This document shows, in pieces, positions 1 to 11,600 of a DNA stretch of 64,000 nt. This DNA comes from Chondrosia reniformis (lineage: Eukaryota > Porifera > Demospongiae > Chondrillida > Chondrillidae), in contig OX359193.1 in the NCBI GenBank assembly GCA_947172415.1, positions 8,581,501 to 8,645,500 on the forward strand, written 5' to 3'. Below the pieces are notes generated by a model. The model saw only the letters and a program-made list of their open reading frames with translations. It was not told where the DNA came from and searched no databases. The position numbers were made by a program, and so were the translations under genes. Within the stretch, counting starts at the first letter, position 1; every line of letters begins with the position of its first letter.

Positions 1-929
1 GGTGTAGAGGGGTGGGGTTGGGTGTAGAGGGGTTGGGTGTAGAGGGGTTGGGTGTAGAGGGGTTGGGTGTAGAGGGGTTGGGTGTAGAGGGGTTGGGTGT
101 AGAGGGTGGAGTTGGGTGTAGAGGGGTTAGGTGTAGAGGGGTTAGGTGTAGAGGGGTTGGGTGTAGAGGGGTTGGGTGTAGAGGGGTGGGGTTGGGTGTA
201 GAGGGGTTGGGTGTAGAGGGGTTGGGTGTAGAGGGGTTGGGTGTAGAGGGGTTGGGTGTAGAGGGGTTGGGTGTAGAGGGGTTAGGTGTAGAGGGGTTGG
301 GTGTAGAGGGGTTGGGTGTAGAGGGGTTGGGTGTAGAGGGGTTAGGTGTAGAGGGGTTGGGTGTAGAGGGGTGGGGTTGGGTGTAGAGGGGTTAGGTGTA
401 GAGGGGTTGGGTGTAGAGGGGTGGGGTTGGGTGTAGAGGGGTTGGGTGTAGAGGGTGGAGTTGGGTGTAGAGGGGTGGGGTTGGGTGTAGAGGGGTTGGG
501 TGTAGAGGGGTTGGGTGTAGAGGGGTTGGGTGTAGAGGGGTTGGGTGTAGAGGGGTTGGGTGTAGAGGGGTTGGGTGTAGAGGGGTTGGGTGTAGAGGGG
601 TTGGGTGTAGAGGGGTTGGGTGTAGAGGGGTGGGGTTGGGTGTAGAGGGGTTGGGTGTAGAGGGTGGAGTTGGGTGTAGAGGGGTGGGGTTGGGTGTAGA
701 GGGGTGGGGTTGGGTGTAGAGGGTGTAGAGGGTGGAGTTGGGTGTAGAGGGTGGAGTTGGGTGTAGAGGGTGGAGTTGGGTGTAGAGGGGTGGGGTTGGG
801 TGTAGAGGGGTGGGGTTGGGTGTAGAGGGGTGGGGTTGGGTGTAGAGGGTGTAGAGGGGTGGGGTTGGGTGTAGAGGGGTGGGGTTGGGTGTAGAGGGTG
901 TAGAGGGTGGAGTGGGTGGAGTGGGTGGA
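1..929. repeat. G-rich minisatellite in an MFSD1 intron
   Basis: Tandem 15-bp units of the form GGTTGGGTGTAGAGG, with variants (GGGGTTAGG, GTGGAGTTGG), run from the first base to about position 929. The array lies inside an intron of the minus-strand MFSD1 gene, whose nearest exon ends at 945. Long apparent reading frames on both strands here are repeat artefacts. The plus strand has regularly spaced G-runs, so quadruplex formation is possible. The array continues beyond the window edge. Confidence 0.95.
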
Positions 930-944
930 GACCTACGTACTTAC

Positions 945-2642
945 ACTGCCAGGCCAATGAAAGGGAAGACAGTGATATAGTAGAACACACAAATGATAAA
1001 CACCAGCCAGAGAGAAAGGGGAAAGCGGAGGATGTCCTTCAGACGAATAACTTCTCCTGTCTTGCCTTCTTTACGCTTCAGTATCCGTTCCCCTCTCTTG
1101 TCAAAGAGGCCGAGGACTACAGCACAGGCCAGCGACAGGAGACACATTCCCAACCCTAACAGAACAGTACAACTCATTATAAGCCAGTTTTGATGCTCTA
1201 CATACGTACATACATATATGCATACATATGTAATACGGTATGTACATATATACGTATACGTCCTCAATACACTAACCTGTCCACAGACACACACCTGTCC
1301 TCAATACACTAACCTATCCACAGACACACACCTGTCCTCAATACACTAACCTGTCCACAGACACACACCTGTCCTCAATACACTAACCTATCCACAGACA
1401 CACACCTGTCCTCAATACACTAACCTATCCACAGACACACACCTGTCCTCAATACACTAACCTGTCCACAGACACACACCTGTCCTCAATACACTAACCT
1501 ATCCACAGACACACACCTGTCCTCAATACACTAACCTGTCCACAGACACACACCTGTCTTCAATACACTAACCTATCCACAGACACACACCTGTCCTCAA
1601 TACACTAACCTATCCAGACACACACCTGTCTTCAATACACTAACCTATCCACAGACACACAGCAATCTTCTGGTACCCCTTTAGACCAGTGCTTCCCAAT
1701 GCTGTAAAGATTGGGTTCAAACTGTTCATATTGACCGTACTTCCCTACAGGACACAGGAAGTAATCAATCACATCTCAGCACATCAAATGGTCCCTGCAG
1801 ACATACAATTCTTGAAACACTGATAAGGAGTCCAAATACCATATTCAGCTCCGCCCCTTTGAACCAAATAACAACATACGTGTTCTGAGCAACTGCAAGA
1901 TTCTCCCCACCAAGTCTGCAGAGGATATTAAAGTGTTTCACATTGGGTGGACAGGAAGGGTCACCATGGTTACCAACCCAAAAATGAAGCGTCCTGCTAA
2001 CATGACATAAAACTGATTGAATTGTGCTCCGATGGCATACACCACTTGTCCAAGGCAGACGAGGGAACTGAAGACCACAGTACCAATCCTGAGCAGAAGA
2101 GGCAGTAAAGAGCTGATTTGGTGGATCAGTTGTACCCAACTAGTGTACGTACCTGATTCCAAACACCTTGTCAATAAGGAACCCGCCCAACATGGACAGG
2201 ATCACGTTGGGCCAGGAGTACAAGGAGTACTGCAACATGAACTGAGAGTAACTTATTTGTAAACTGTTTATCATGTCCTTCTGCAAGGCGGCCGGATTGT
2301 CATATACAAAGTAGCTCCCTGTATGGACAGATGTGTGGGTGGATGGACGGATGGGTGGATGGATGGATGGATGGATGGGTGGATGGGTGGATGGATGGAT
2401 GGGTGGGTGGGTGGATGGATGGATGGGTGGATGGACGGGTGGTGATTATATTCCTCATCAAATTCCTAAGGCTCACCAAAGCTTAGAAGACACATGAAGA
2501 CCAACATAAAATAGCGATGAATAGGTTTAGCTGGGTCGCATGGTGTGCCGAAGCCGCAGTATCTAATAAAGTTCTTAATCCTCTTTCCTAAACTCTTCTT
2601 TTGCTCCTTCTCAACTTCTATTTCTTTTGCAGTCTCGCTCAT
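945..2642 (-). CDS. MFSD1: MFSD1, lysosomal major-facilitator transporter (5' part, truncated by window)
   Basis: Seen: six exons on the minus strand, at 2477-2642 (ATG at 2640-2642), 2153-2318, 1978-2088, 1807-1915, 1677-1744 and 945-1172. They join in frame to give 282 codons plus two bases, and the gene continues past position 1. Recognisable MFSD1 pieces are a [17 protein letters not shown] start, [57 protein letters not shown] and VFPFIGL, with several transmembrane stretches. Known: MFSD1 is a lysosomal multispanning transporter that exports dipeptides and is stabilised by GLMP. Two introns are swollen by minisatellites. The acceptor at 1173 (AATGAG) is weak but gives the correct frame and alignment. 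It is head-to-head with the EFHC2-like gene, 250 bp apart. Confidence 0.9.
1273..1655. repeat. 37-bp minisatellite in MFSD1 intron
   Basis: About ten units of 37 bp, each containing CCTGTCCTCAATACACTAAC followed by CTATCCACAGACACACA, fill the intron between the exons at 1677-1744 and 945-1172. Units differ by single substitutions (CTATCC or CTGTCC, TCCTC or TCTTC). One unit is shortened. No splice site of the host gene is clearly contained in the unit. Confidence 0.93.
2330..2446. repeat. TGGA-type tetranucleotide microsatellite
   Basis: Imperfect GGAT/GGGT tetranucleotide repeat in the first intron of MFSD1 (2319-2476). Confidence 0.9.
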
Positions 2643-2892
2643 CTCGCTCTACACCAGAACAGGCAAATGGAAATTCCATCGTATGCAGAGGAACTTCCAT
2701 ACTTCACAGTTACAAGTACGCAAAGTCAATTCAGAGTCTCTCTCACCAATTATGTGTTCGATTTCTACAGGAGACGTCACACGGATAATCTAATACACAT
2801 GCCAGAAACAGGTCACGTGTTAATTAAGTTGCTCTGGGGAGGATCCCAACCGTTACTAAGCGACGCAACATTGCTGCAAATTCTGCTCGAGT
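2643..2892. promoter_or_regulatory. Divergent promoter region MFSD1 / EFHC2-like
   Basis: The 250 bp between the two opposed start codons must hold both promoters and 5' leaders. I see no strong TATA box. A small reading frame beginning at 2668 has no family resemblance and is not needed for either gene. Confidence 0.6.
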
Positions 2893-5800
2893 ATGGCCTT
2901 GCCTTTCTTACCAGGAAACAGTTTTGACAGAAATGTAAGTCTTTCAACTGTGCGAACATTGTACACAAACGAAGCACCATTTTAATGCACCTTTCCTGAT
3001 ATGTAGATTGGCGAAACGCGATTCCACAAATCGCACGCATTCGACTACAACAAAGACGTACCAGTGTGCGTTGGAGACAGTAAACCTGGCATTGGTAAGA
3101 CCATTTGAAGGACGTTTTACTTCACTTGACGTGTCGTTGGTGTGTGCAGGTGGAAAGCGGCATCTTGGGCAGTCTCCCTCAGCCAACACGAGCGTCTACC
3201 CCCAGGGGGTGGGGAGTGACAAGCCGGCCTGGCTGGCCTTTGACAGACAGGTACTGCAGTACCTCGCCTCTGCTGCTAATATGTCAGGACTGACTGCTCC
3301 CTTCTAGGTACTAAAGTTTGACGCTTACTTTCAAGAAGTGATTCACGAAAAGGCGGACGAAGAGTTTCGCATTCGCAAGTGTGTGGTCTACTTTTACTTG
3401 GAGGATGACAGCATTCAAGTGACGGAGCCACAAGTGGAAAACAGCGGAATACCACAAGGTACTGGAGCAACATGCCTTGAGGCTCAGAATGCAATGACCT
3501 TGATATTGTCTGCTCCTCAGGTACTTTGATACGACGTCATCGCATTCCCCTCCCTCCTCCCGATGATGACCAGTTTTATACAGTTGAACACTTTGTTGTT
3601 GGAAATGAAGTCACTTTTTACTCCAAAAGTTTCAAGTTGACTGTTAGTAAAGTGTTCATACACGTGTCTGCAGATGTCATGTTGCAAATGTGTTCCAATA
3701 GAATTGCGATGCATTCACTGAGAACTTTCTGAAGAAGCTCGGAGTTAGAGGTCCTCCTGCTGAGGAGCAGCCCAGAGATCCTTCCACCGAGCACAGGAAG
3801 AATGTGAGTCTGTTGTTGGCTGCCCACCTAGTGGGTGGAGTGCCAGAGTACCTCCTCTTGTGTTGTTAGATGCTAGGAGCCATGCAGCCCCTACGGCCTT
3901 ATGAGAAGTTGGACACTCTGAGACAGTTCTTGGGCCACGACAAACAAGTCTTACGTTTTTATTGTGTGTGGGATGACAGAATCAAGTTAGTCCCTGTGGG
4001 CCTCTCCCCTCCTCCCTTTCCCTCTCTCCCATCTTCCTCTCCCCTCCTCCCTTTCCCTCTCTCCCCTCCTCCCTTTCCCTCTCTCCCCTCCTCCCTTTCC
4101 CTCTCTCCCATCTTCCTCTCCCCTCCTCCCTTTCCCTCTCTCCCATCTTCCTCTCCCCTCCTCCCTTTCCCTCTCTCCCATCTTCCTCTCCCCTCCTCCC
4201 TTTCCCTCTCTCCCATCTTCCTCTCCCCTCCTCCCTTTCCCTCTCTCCCATCTTCCTCTCCCCTCCTCCCTTTCCCTCTCTCCCATCTTCCTCTCCCCAC
4301 CTCTCTTTCCCTCTCTCCCATCTTCCTCTCCCCACCTCCCTTTCCCTCTCTCCCATCTTCCTCTCCCCACCTCTCTTTCCCTCTCTCCCATCTTCCTCTC
4401 CCCTCCTCCCTTTCCCTCTCTCCCATCTTTCTCTCCCCTCCTCCCTTTCCCTCTCTCCCCTCCTCCCTTTCCCTCTCTCCCCTCCTCCCTTTCCCTCTCT
4501 CCCATCTTCCTCTCCCCTCCTCCCTTTCCCTCTCTCCCATCTTCCTCTCCCCTCCTCCCTTTCCCTCTCTCCCATCTTCCTCTCCCCTCCTCCCTTTCCC
4601 TCTCTCCCATCTTCCTCTCCCCTCCCCCCTTTCCCTTTAGCACTGTCACTCTTGTGCATATTTCTGCAGTATGTTTGGGGATGTGAGGCATATGGTGTTG
4701 CACTACTTCTTGGCTGACGATACTGTTGAGATACTGGAAAAGATTCATCCCAACACTGGTAGAGATGGCATTCCGGTGTTTCTGAAGAGAGACAGGTTAC
4801 CAAAGGTAGGGATCTTTGGTCATTTGCTATCACACTATGTCACCTCCTCCCTTTGATTGCAGGAGCCAGTCTCCCTTCCTCAGCCGGGCACCACAACCAA
4901 GCGCACTGTGCTGAACGTGTTTGGCCCCACTGGACACGGAGGAAGGTTCATACTCGACTCCCTCAAGGTAGGTAGCCTGTACTATTGTGTCCAATGTACG
5001 CACCTCTGACTGCTAACTCTTTCTTAGACTGGAAAGGTCCACACAGACTTCTACCACGATTCTGACCTAACCCTGGGGGGCGTGGTCAATGTGTGGGGCA
5101 GGAAGTTACTTCTGTATGACTGTGATGAGTTTACTAAAGAGTACTACAGAACCAAATATGGCATCAGTGAGTCACTACAGATCTACAGATCTACACCTTC
5201 TGGCCTGTATATACATACGTACACAATTATAAACCATATCCATGAATATGTATAATATTTGTCTGCTTTATGTACAGAAAACCTTACTCCTGTTGAAGTG
5301 CCCCAGCCCCAGCCAGCAGAGGTCCCTCATGTCATACCACCTTACGAGGGCTTCCAAATCGGATCAGAGGAAGACTCGCTTGCCAACTGCATGGACCTGA
5401 TTCCTAAACCTCCAAAAAGAGACTTTATCAAGTTTATGGAGAAGGACAGGTAAGTACTTACTCATTCTCAGTCACAGGTCCATCCTACAGTGTCTGGTTC
5501 TGTGTCTGGTTCTGTTGCATAGACACGGACTGAACAGTAATGTGCTTCGCTTTGTGGCTCGCCTGGACACCACCAAACCTATTGACATAGACAGAAGGTT
5601 CATTGTCTCCTTCTTCTTATCCGATGACACCATCTCCATCTACGAGCCACCACAGAGGAACTCAGGTAAGCTGCATTGCATACAAGTTGATTGGAAGGTT
5701 TATTGGGAATTGTGTATTTCTCTTTCAAATACTCATATACGTACATGTACGTATAATAGCTATTAAATATATGTAAATATATATGTAGGTATTATTGGTG

Positions 5801-7040
5801 GAAAGTTCTTGGAAAGAGGTCGTATTTCCAAACCTAAAATGGATCCAGATGAATCTTCAATTTATTATGTACCTGAAGATTTTTATGTGGGAGGTCATGT
5901 CGAATTTAACAGTCATAAATTCATTCTAATTGATGGTGACGAATATGCACTGAAATACATGGAAAAGCATTCAGACCAGGTACATCATGCACTAGTTAAT
6001 GGTCTGCTCTACAATTGTATTCATGTGTGTTCCCTGTCAGCAGTTCCCCCACGCAAACGTTGACCTGATCTTGAGCAAGCTGAAGGGGCCAGTTGGCTCA
6101 CAGGCTGACGCCATACAGGAGGCCTTCAGAAAGGCAGACATACACAACACTGGCAAACTGGGCTTCCATACCTTCACCTCTCTGGTGCTCCAGATGGCCA
6201 AGGGACTGCTCAACCAACACGAGATCATGACACTGGGAAGACATTTTGGAGATAAGAAAGTCAGTATGCCAGCCAACATGTCACTGTAGCTGAGGTTTTG
6301 GAGGGCTAATATAAAGGAATGCCAGACCTATGTAGATGGACTGTTGTCCCATTTATTGATGTTTCTATAATTTACTGTGGGGCACTCCAATGCGTCATTA
6401 TATATGTATGTACCATGTACAAGTGTGTATTGGAGCACTTTGTGTGATTCTGTAGCATCCCCCACTAAAGTCACTAGTGAAGGTGGCACAGGACGACCTG
6501 AGGAAGAAGAACTATACGGCCTTCTCCCAGCTGAGGGAGGCTCTGGAGTACCACGACACGGAGGGGAGAGGCCATCTCTCAGGGGACCTCATTATGCACC
6601 TGTGTGGCCACTTTCAAGTTCCCCTCTCCTCACAACTGGTGGAAAGCCTCATCATGAAGTGAGGGCACTCCTGACGTACATGTACATTGTTCTGATTATC
6701 GGCTGAAACTGACATTTAACAGAACAAATCTATGGCACCCTGTTTAAGTCAAATATTCACTGACTTTTTTATGAGATATTTATGATTACATTACTCTACA
6801 TTGCGTACCTACGTACCTGTCTTCCCTATAACTATTTGCAGTGTCAGTAGAGATCAAAACAATTTGGTAAACTACAAACAGTTTTTGGACCTCCTTGATT
6901 GGCAGAACAATTCAGTCACTTTGGATAAGATTGAGGTTCCAGCTGGTACAAGTGGAGATTCGTTTGAGGGGTTTGGGACCAGAAGAGATGTGGTAACTCA
7001 AATCAACTACATTGAGCTCTTCAGCAGTCTCCTGTCATAG
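2893..7040 (+). CDS. EFHC2: EFHC2-like ciliary doublet protein (three DM10 domains and EF-hand region)
   Basis: Seen: 16 exons, at 2893-2934, 3007-3094, 3150-3250, 3308-3458, 3521-3642, 3702-3803, 3870-3985, 4670-4805, 4863-4967, 5028-5166, 5278-5449, 5523-5665, 5789-5979, 6041-6259 (or from 6044), 6456-6658 and 6842-7040, giving 742 residues. The start ATG at 2893 opens [14 protein letters not shown], the typical EFHC2 N-terminus. DM10 domains lie at roughly residues 76-185, 225-362 and 430-535 (motifs [33 protein letters not shown]). An EF-hand-like helical region follows. Known: EFHC1/2 are microtubule inner proteins of ciliary doublets. Length matches EFHC2 (about 749) better than EFHC1 (about 640). 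Intron 7 is enlarged by a pyrimidine minisatellite; other introns are mostly 52-120 nt. Confidence 0.93.
4004..4640. repeat. 35-bp pyrimidine-rich minisatellite in EFHC2 intron 7
   Basis: Tandem units of about 35 bp, built from CCCCTCCTCCCTTTCCCTCT and CTCCCATCTTCCTCT, occupy nearly the whole intron 3986-4669. Some units are shortened. Pure C/T composition makes the intron one very long polypyrimidine tract and leaves spurious open frames on both strands. Triplex (H-DNA) formation is conceivable. Confidence 0.95.
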
Positions 7041-7227
7041 ACTGATCCATGCATTCGCAACATTACCTACATCATTACCATGTTGAATGTACAGATTGTA
7101 TTATGTTTATGGGATAGTATCTATCGCGTGAATTAGTCCACGTCTGTTCGCAACCAGCAGTGCGAAACCGTCGTCACGGGACGTTAGCAACTTTAGTGGC
7201 TTCTGTTTTGGAAAAAAGAAAAAATAT
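7041..7227. other. Intergenic spacer EFHC2 to tRNA
   Basis: No coding sequence seen. The spacer holds the EFHC2 3' end and, at about 7206-7226, A-runs that read on the minus strand as two T-runs suitable for RNA polymerase III termination of the tRNA gene. Confidence 0.6.
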
Positions 7228-7299
7228 TAGCAGAGGATGGTTTCGATCCATCGACCTTTGGGTTATGGGCCCAACACGCTCCCGCTGCGCCACTCTGCT
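7228..7299 (-). tRNA. Initiator tRNA-Met (CAU)
   Basis: The reverse complement starts AGCAGAGTGGCGCAGCGG, carries the anticodon arm GGGCCCATAACCC with anticodon CAU, and ends CCATCCTCTGCTA. The acceptor arm AGCAGAG/CTCTGCT pairs fully, with A1:U72. The T-arm has AUCGAAACC rather than TTCGA. These are diagnostic eukaryotic initiator features. Length is 72 nt without CCA and there is no intron. T-runs just downstream on the minus strand can act as pol III terminator. It lies divergent to GALE, about 170 bp from the GALE start codon. Confidence 0.96.
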
Positions 7300-7470
7300 G
7301 AATACCGCTGCTCTAAATACACTATTTATACTCAACGTACTGTGTCGTGTGGATGCATTGTGTTCGCGTTACTCGACAGCTTTATCACATTAGGTCAACA
7401 GCAGTCAAAACAATATTCATTCCATTGTAGTCGGCGCGACCCTTTTTACGAGTTCGTCTCTTTATAGGGT

Positions 7471-8541
7471 ATGTCTGTAGAGGAGAAGTGCGTGTTGGTC
7501 ACTGGCGGGGCGGGCTACATCGGCAGCCACACTGTGGTAGAGATGTTAGCAAGCGATAAGGGGTTCAAGCCTGTCATATTGGACAACCTCGGTAACGCCA
7601 GTATAAGCGTCCTCAGAAGAATTGAAGATATAACTGGTTGCAGAGTGGAATTTGAAAAATGTGACATCACAAACAAGACTATGGTACAAGAAGTCTTCAA
7701 AAAGTATAACTTTCATTCAGTGATACACTTTGCAGCTCTAAAAGCTGTTGGCGAGTCCATGCAGATTCCTTTGGCATATTACCGTGTCAATGTGGCTGGA
7801 ACTCTCGTGCTCTTGGAGGTAATGAAGGAATTCAATGTTCGCAACATTATATTTTCCTCCTCTGCCACAGTCTATGGTACCCCCCAGTTCCTCCCCTTCA
7901 CCGAGGGCCATCCTACAGGGAACTGCTCCAATGTGTATGGACGCACCAAGTACTTTATAGAAGAGATCATGAAGGATCTTTGGCAGGCTGAGAACAGTGG
8001 AGGGAGACACTGGAATGTGATTCTGCTGCGCTACTTTAACCCAGTTGGAGCCCACGCCTCCAGCAAGATAGGGGAAGACCCTAATGGTATTCCCAATAAT
8101 CTGATGCCATTTGTGTGCCAAGTAGCGGTGGGCAAGCGTTCAGAACTCCTGGTCTACGGCAGTGACTATGACACTCCAGATGGCACTGGAGTGCGGGACT
8201 ACATTCACGTGGTTGACCTGGCCTTGGGTCACATTGCAGCCCTGAAGAAGCTACAGGACTCACCAGGACTGAAGACTTACAATCTAGGTACTGGCAACGG
8301 CTACAGTGTACTAGAAGTTATCAGGAGTATGGAAAAGGCCTCTGGTAAGACTATTCCCTACAGGCTGGTTACTAGGAGACCTGGGGACATAGCCATTGGC
8401 TACTCTGATGCCTCCTTGGCCAAAACGGAGCTGAATTGGGAGGCAGATCGGACGTTGGATGACATGTGTCAGTCGGCATGGAACTGGCAGAGGTTGAATC
8501 CGAATGGATACAGCAATGCTGCTACTGAAACTCCCAACTAG
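7471..8541 (+). CDS. GALE: UDP-glucose 4-epimerase
   Basis: Seen: one uninterrupted frame of 356 residues. The NAD-binding [10 protein letters not shown] motif is at residues 11-20, the catalytic serine region SSSATVYG at 129-136, and the Y156-x3-K160 pair lies in NVYGRTK. Ends with [23 protein letters not shown], typical of GALE. Human GALE is 348 residues. Known: it interconverts UDP-galactose and UDP-glucose in the Leloir pathway in the cytosol and supplies precursors for glycoproteins. It is one of the few intronless single-copy genes in this window. ATTAAA-type polyadenylation signals lie about 50 bp after the stop. Confidence 0.97.
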   Translation: MSVEEKCVLVTGGAGYIGSHTVVEMLASDKGFKPVILDNLGNASISVLRRIEDITGCRVEFEKCDITNKTMVQEVFKKYNFHSVIHFAALKAVGESMQIPLAYYRVNVAGTLVLLEVMKEFNVRNIIFSSSATVYGTPQFLPFTEGHPTGNCSNVYGRTKYFIEEIMKDLWQAENSGGRHWNVILLRYFNPVGAHASSKIGEDPNGIPNNLMPFVCQVAVGKRSELLVYGSDYDTPDGTGVRDYIHVVDLALGHIAALKKLQDSPGLKTYNLGTGNGYSVLEVIRSMEKASGKTIPYRLVTRRPGDIAIGYSDASLAKTELNWEADRTLDDMCQSAWNWQRLNPNGYSNAATETPN

Positions 8542-8680
8542 ATGTGACAACTATTGACAGTGCAATGAGTGATATAATGTAAATTAAATTATTTATTAAA
8601 GATATTCACACAGAATGCCAGCAGTAATTTCAAAGGCTGGCACGCAATGCGTACATTAGTACAGCCATTAACTGTCAAAA

Positions 8681-11600
8681 ATGGCTGACCAGAGAGCGGA
8701 CCCCCGAATACAAGTTAATGTTCGCATCAAAGGGCCAGACGGACGAGATAAACCAATAAAGTTCGAACGAGTGAAAATACAAGGACCAGACGGTCGCGTT
8801 CACGACGTGCTCGTTTCACCCAAAAAGGTTAAAGAGCTGAAAGAGATAAGAAATACTCAAATTAAAGACAAACTCAAGCTTTCGACGCCTCCGCAAGTGA
8901 GTAGCTTTTGACCGGTTGGCCTGTAGAGTGAATATGTATCAATTATTAGGTCGAGTACATGGCGGAGGGCAGATGCGCCAGAGTTAAGTGGTCTCCGTGC
9001 GACTTGGAACAATGCACTTATAATGTGTTTGTAAAGGTGGGCGGATCAAAGGAGTCCAAGTGCAAATACAAGTAAGTCGAGTGTGATACTATCTCGTGAT
9101 CATCACGTGACTTGTTTGTTAACAGGGGTGAGGAGATGCAATGTACAGTAGACGGACTTCATCCGGGAAAGAGCTACACGTTTTCAGTGTCTGCTTCAAG
9201 TGGTGAACTCACAGGAGATGCCAGTCCAGGTGGGCAGTGCTGGTCAGCATGACAGTGTCACAATGTCACATGATTTCTGCTGGTTCTGTAGCATGCACAC
9301 TTGAAGTTCCCACAGAAAGGCCTGGCAGACCCAGACCTCCGCTGCGCACTACACAAAGCAAGTCAGCTGTGACCCTCAAATGGAGTGTAAGCAATATCCC
9401 ATAGTGTTGTACAGAGTGTAAGCAATATCCCATAGTGTTGTACAGAGTGTAAGCAATATCCCATAGTGTTGTACAGAGTGTAAGCAATATCCCATAGTGT
9501 TGTACAGAGTGTAAGCAATATCCCATAGTGTTGTACAGAGTGTAAGCAATATCCCATAGTGTTGTACAGAGTGTAAGCAATATCCCATAGTGTCTAGCAG
9601 AATGTAAGTGATATCCCATAGTGTCTTGCAGAGTGTAAGTGATATCCTATAGTGTCCTGTGGAGTGTAAGCAATATCCCATAGTGTTTTACAGAGTGTAA
9701 GCAATATCCCATAGTGTCTAGCAGAATGTAAGTGATATCCCATAGTGTCCTGTGGAGTGTAAATGATATCCCATAGTGTTTTACAGAGTGTAAGCAATAT
9801 CCCATAGTGTCCTGTGGAGTGTAAGCAATATCCCAAATGAGATATTGCTTTATTTGGTGGTGTAGGCTCCAGACAATAATGGTTCTCCAATTTCTGAGTA
9901 CATTTTGGAATGGGACCAGGGCTCACATGAGAATGGGTTCAAAGAGTTATACAGAGGCAATGAAGATCATTACAAGTTGTCCCTGAAAGACTTGAAAGAG
10001 TTGAAATTCACTTTTCGTTTGATTGCCATCAATAGTGTAGGATCAAGGTTAGCTTGTTGACAGTAGTCGTGTGTGCCATTTACAATCAATATCAAAACTG
10101 GCTGCAGTGAACCGAGTGAGAGTTTTGTTTTCACTGTTGGCATGACGACGCCATCTAAACTGGCTGCACCCATTATAGTGAAGAAGGATATGACATCCAT
10201 GGAACTAAGATGGGAAGCTGTAGAGTCACATGACAGTCAGGTGACCTACAAGCTGGAAATGGAGCAGCCAGATGAGGTAACCTCACATGTGTAGGTATAA
10301 AGTGGCAGAGCAACAGAATCACATTTCAACTCTAGGGATATGGGTTTAGAACTGTGTATCAAGGTGACGGTTGCCAATGGCAACAAGATGGTCTATGCAG
10401 GAACACCACCTATTTCTTTAGGGTATGTTATCAGTTGCTGAATGCATAATTAGATCACTGACAGACATGTACGTAGGTGTGTGCAATCAATGAGAAAGGC
10501 CCTGGTCCATTTAGTGATGCCATCAGTGACTCCACTTTGCCAGATAAACCAGGTTAATTGTTGTTGACATTTAGCAAGCTACAGTGGCAGTTGTCATGGT
10601 AACATCCCTTCCTTATTAGGAGTCCCAACCAATTTGGGACAAGGGTGTGCCGCAAGACAGAGGAGTTTGATGCTGACTTGGAGTAAGACATGTAGTATGT
10701 GAAACATCCTGTAATTAGATCTGGTTCTGCCCACTAGATCCTCCTCTTGATGATGGGGGCTCCCCCATTACTAATTATATTCTACAAAGAACCTGTGAGG
10801 ATGGTTATAAGGATGTCTACACTGGCCCAGAGCTGCAGTACACCTGTGAGGGACTGTCCCCAGGGACGGCCTACACTTTCAGAATAGCTGCAAGCAGTGC
10901 TGGAGGAATTAGTCCGGTAGGCCACACCCCACCACTAGCCACACCCCACCACTAGCCACACCCCACCACTAGCCACACCCCACCACTAGCCACACCCCAC
11001 CACTAGCCACACCCCACCACTAGCCACACCCCACCACTAGCCACACCCCACCACTAGCCACACCCCACCACTAGCCACACCCCCACCACTAGCCACACCC
11101 CACCACTAGCCACACCCCCACCACTAGCCACACCCCCACCACTAGCCACACCCCACCACTAGCCACACCCCACCACTAGCCACACCCCCACCACTAGCCA
11201 CACCCCACCACTAACCACATCCCCTGTTGTTAACTAGTATTCCACTGAAGAGATGTTGAAGACGAAGGCAGATAAGCCAGGTGCTCCTTGTAGTGTGGTT
11301 GTCTGGAAGAAACCACATCAAAGAGATATTACTCTGAAGTGGGGTCAGTCCACTTGACTACATACAGACCTGAAATCTCACTGTCATCCTCTCAACACAG
11401 ACCCTCCCTCGAGCAATGGGGGATCTCCCGTAATCCACTACACTGTGGAGTATTCTAGGAATGAGGAGGAGTGGTTGGCTGGGGGTGTGGTACCATCAGA
11501 TGATGCTTTTGGATCTACCTCCGCTGCCCCTCCCACTTGCACTGTGGCAAACCTCATTCCTGGACAAAGGTACTCTTTCAGAGTGTGCTGTCAGAACAAG

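Noticed and set aside
142..990. Long proline/threonine-rich reading frame on the minus strand, and glycine/valine frames on the plus strand
   Set aside because: Pure translation of the 15-bp minisatellite; lies in an MFSD1 intron and has no unique sequence.
3959..4833. Several overlapping frames rich in Glu/Arg/Gly (minus) or Ser/Pro/Leu (plus)
   Set aside because: Artefacts of the C/T-only minisatellite in the EFHC2 intron; the true exons end at 3985 and resume at 4670.
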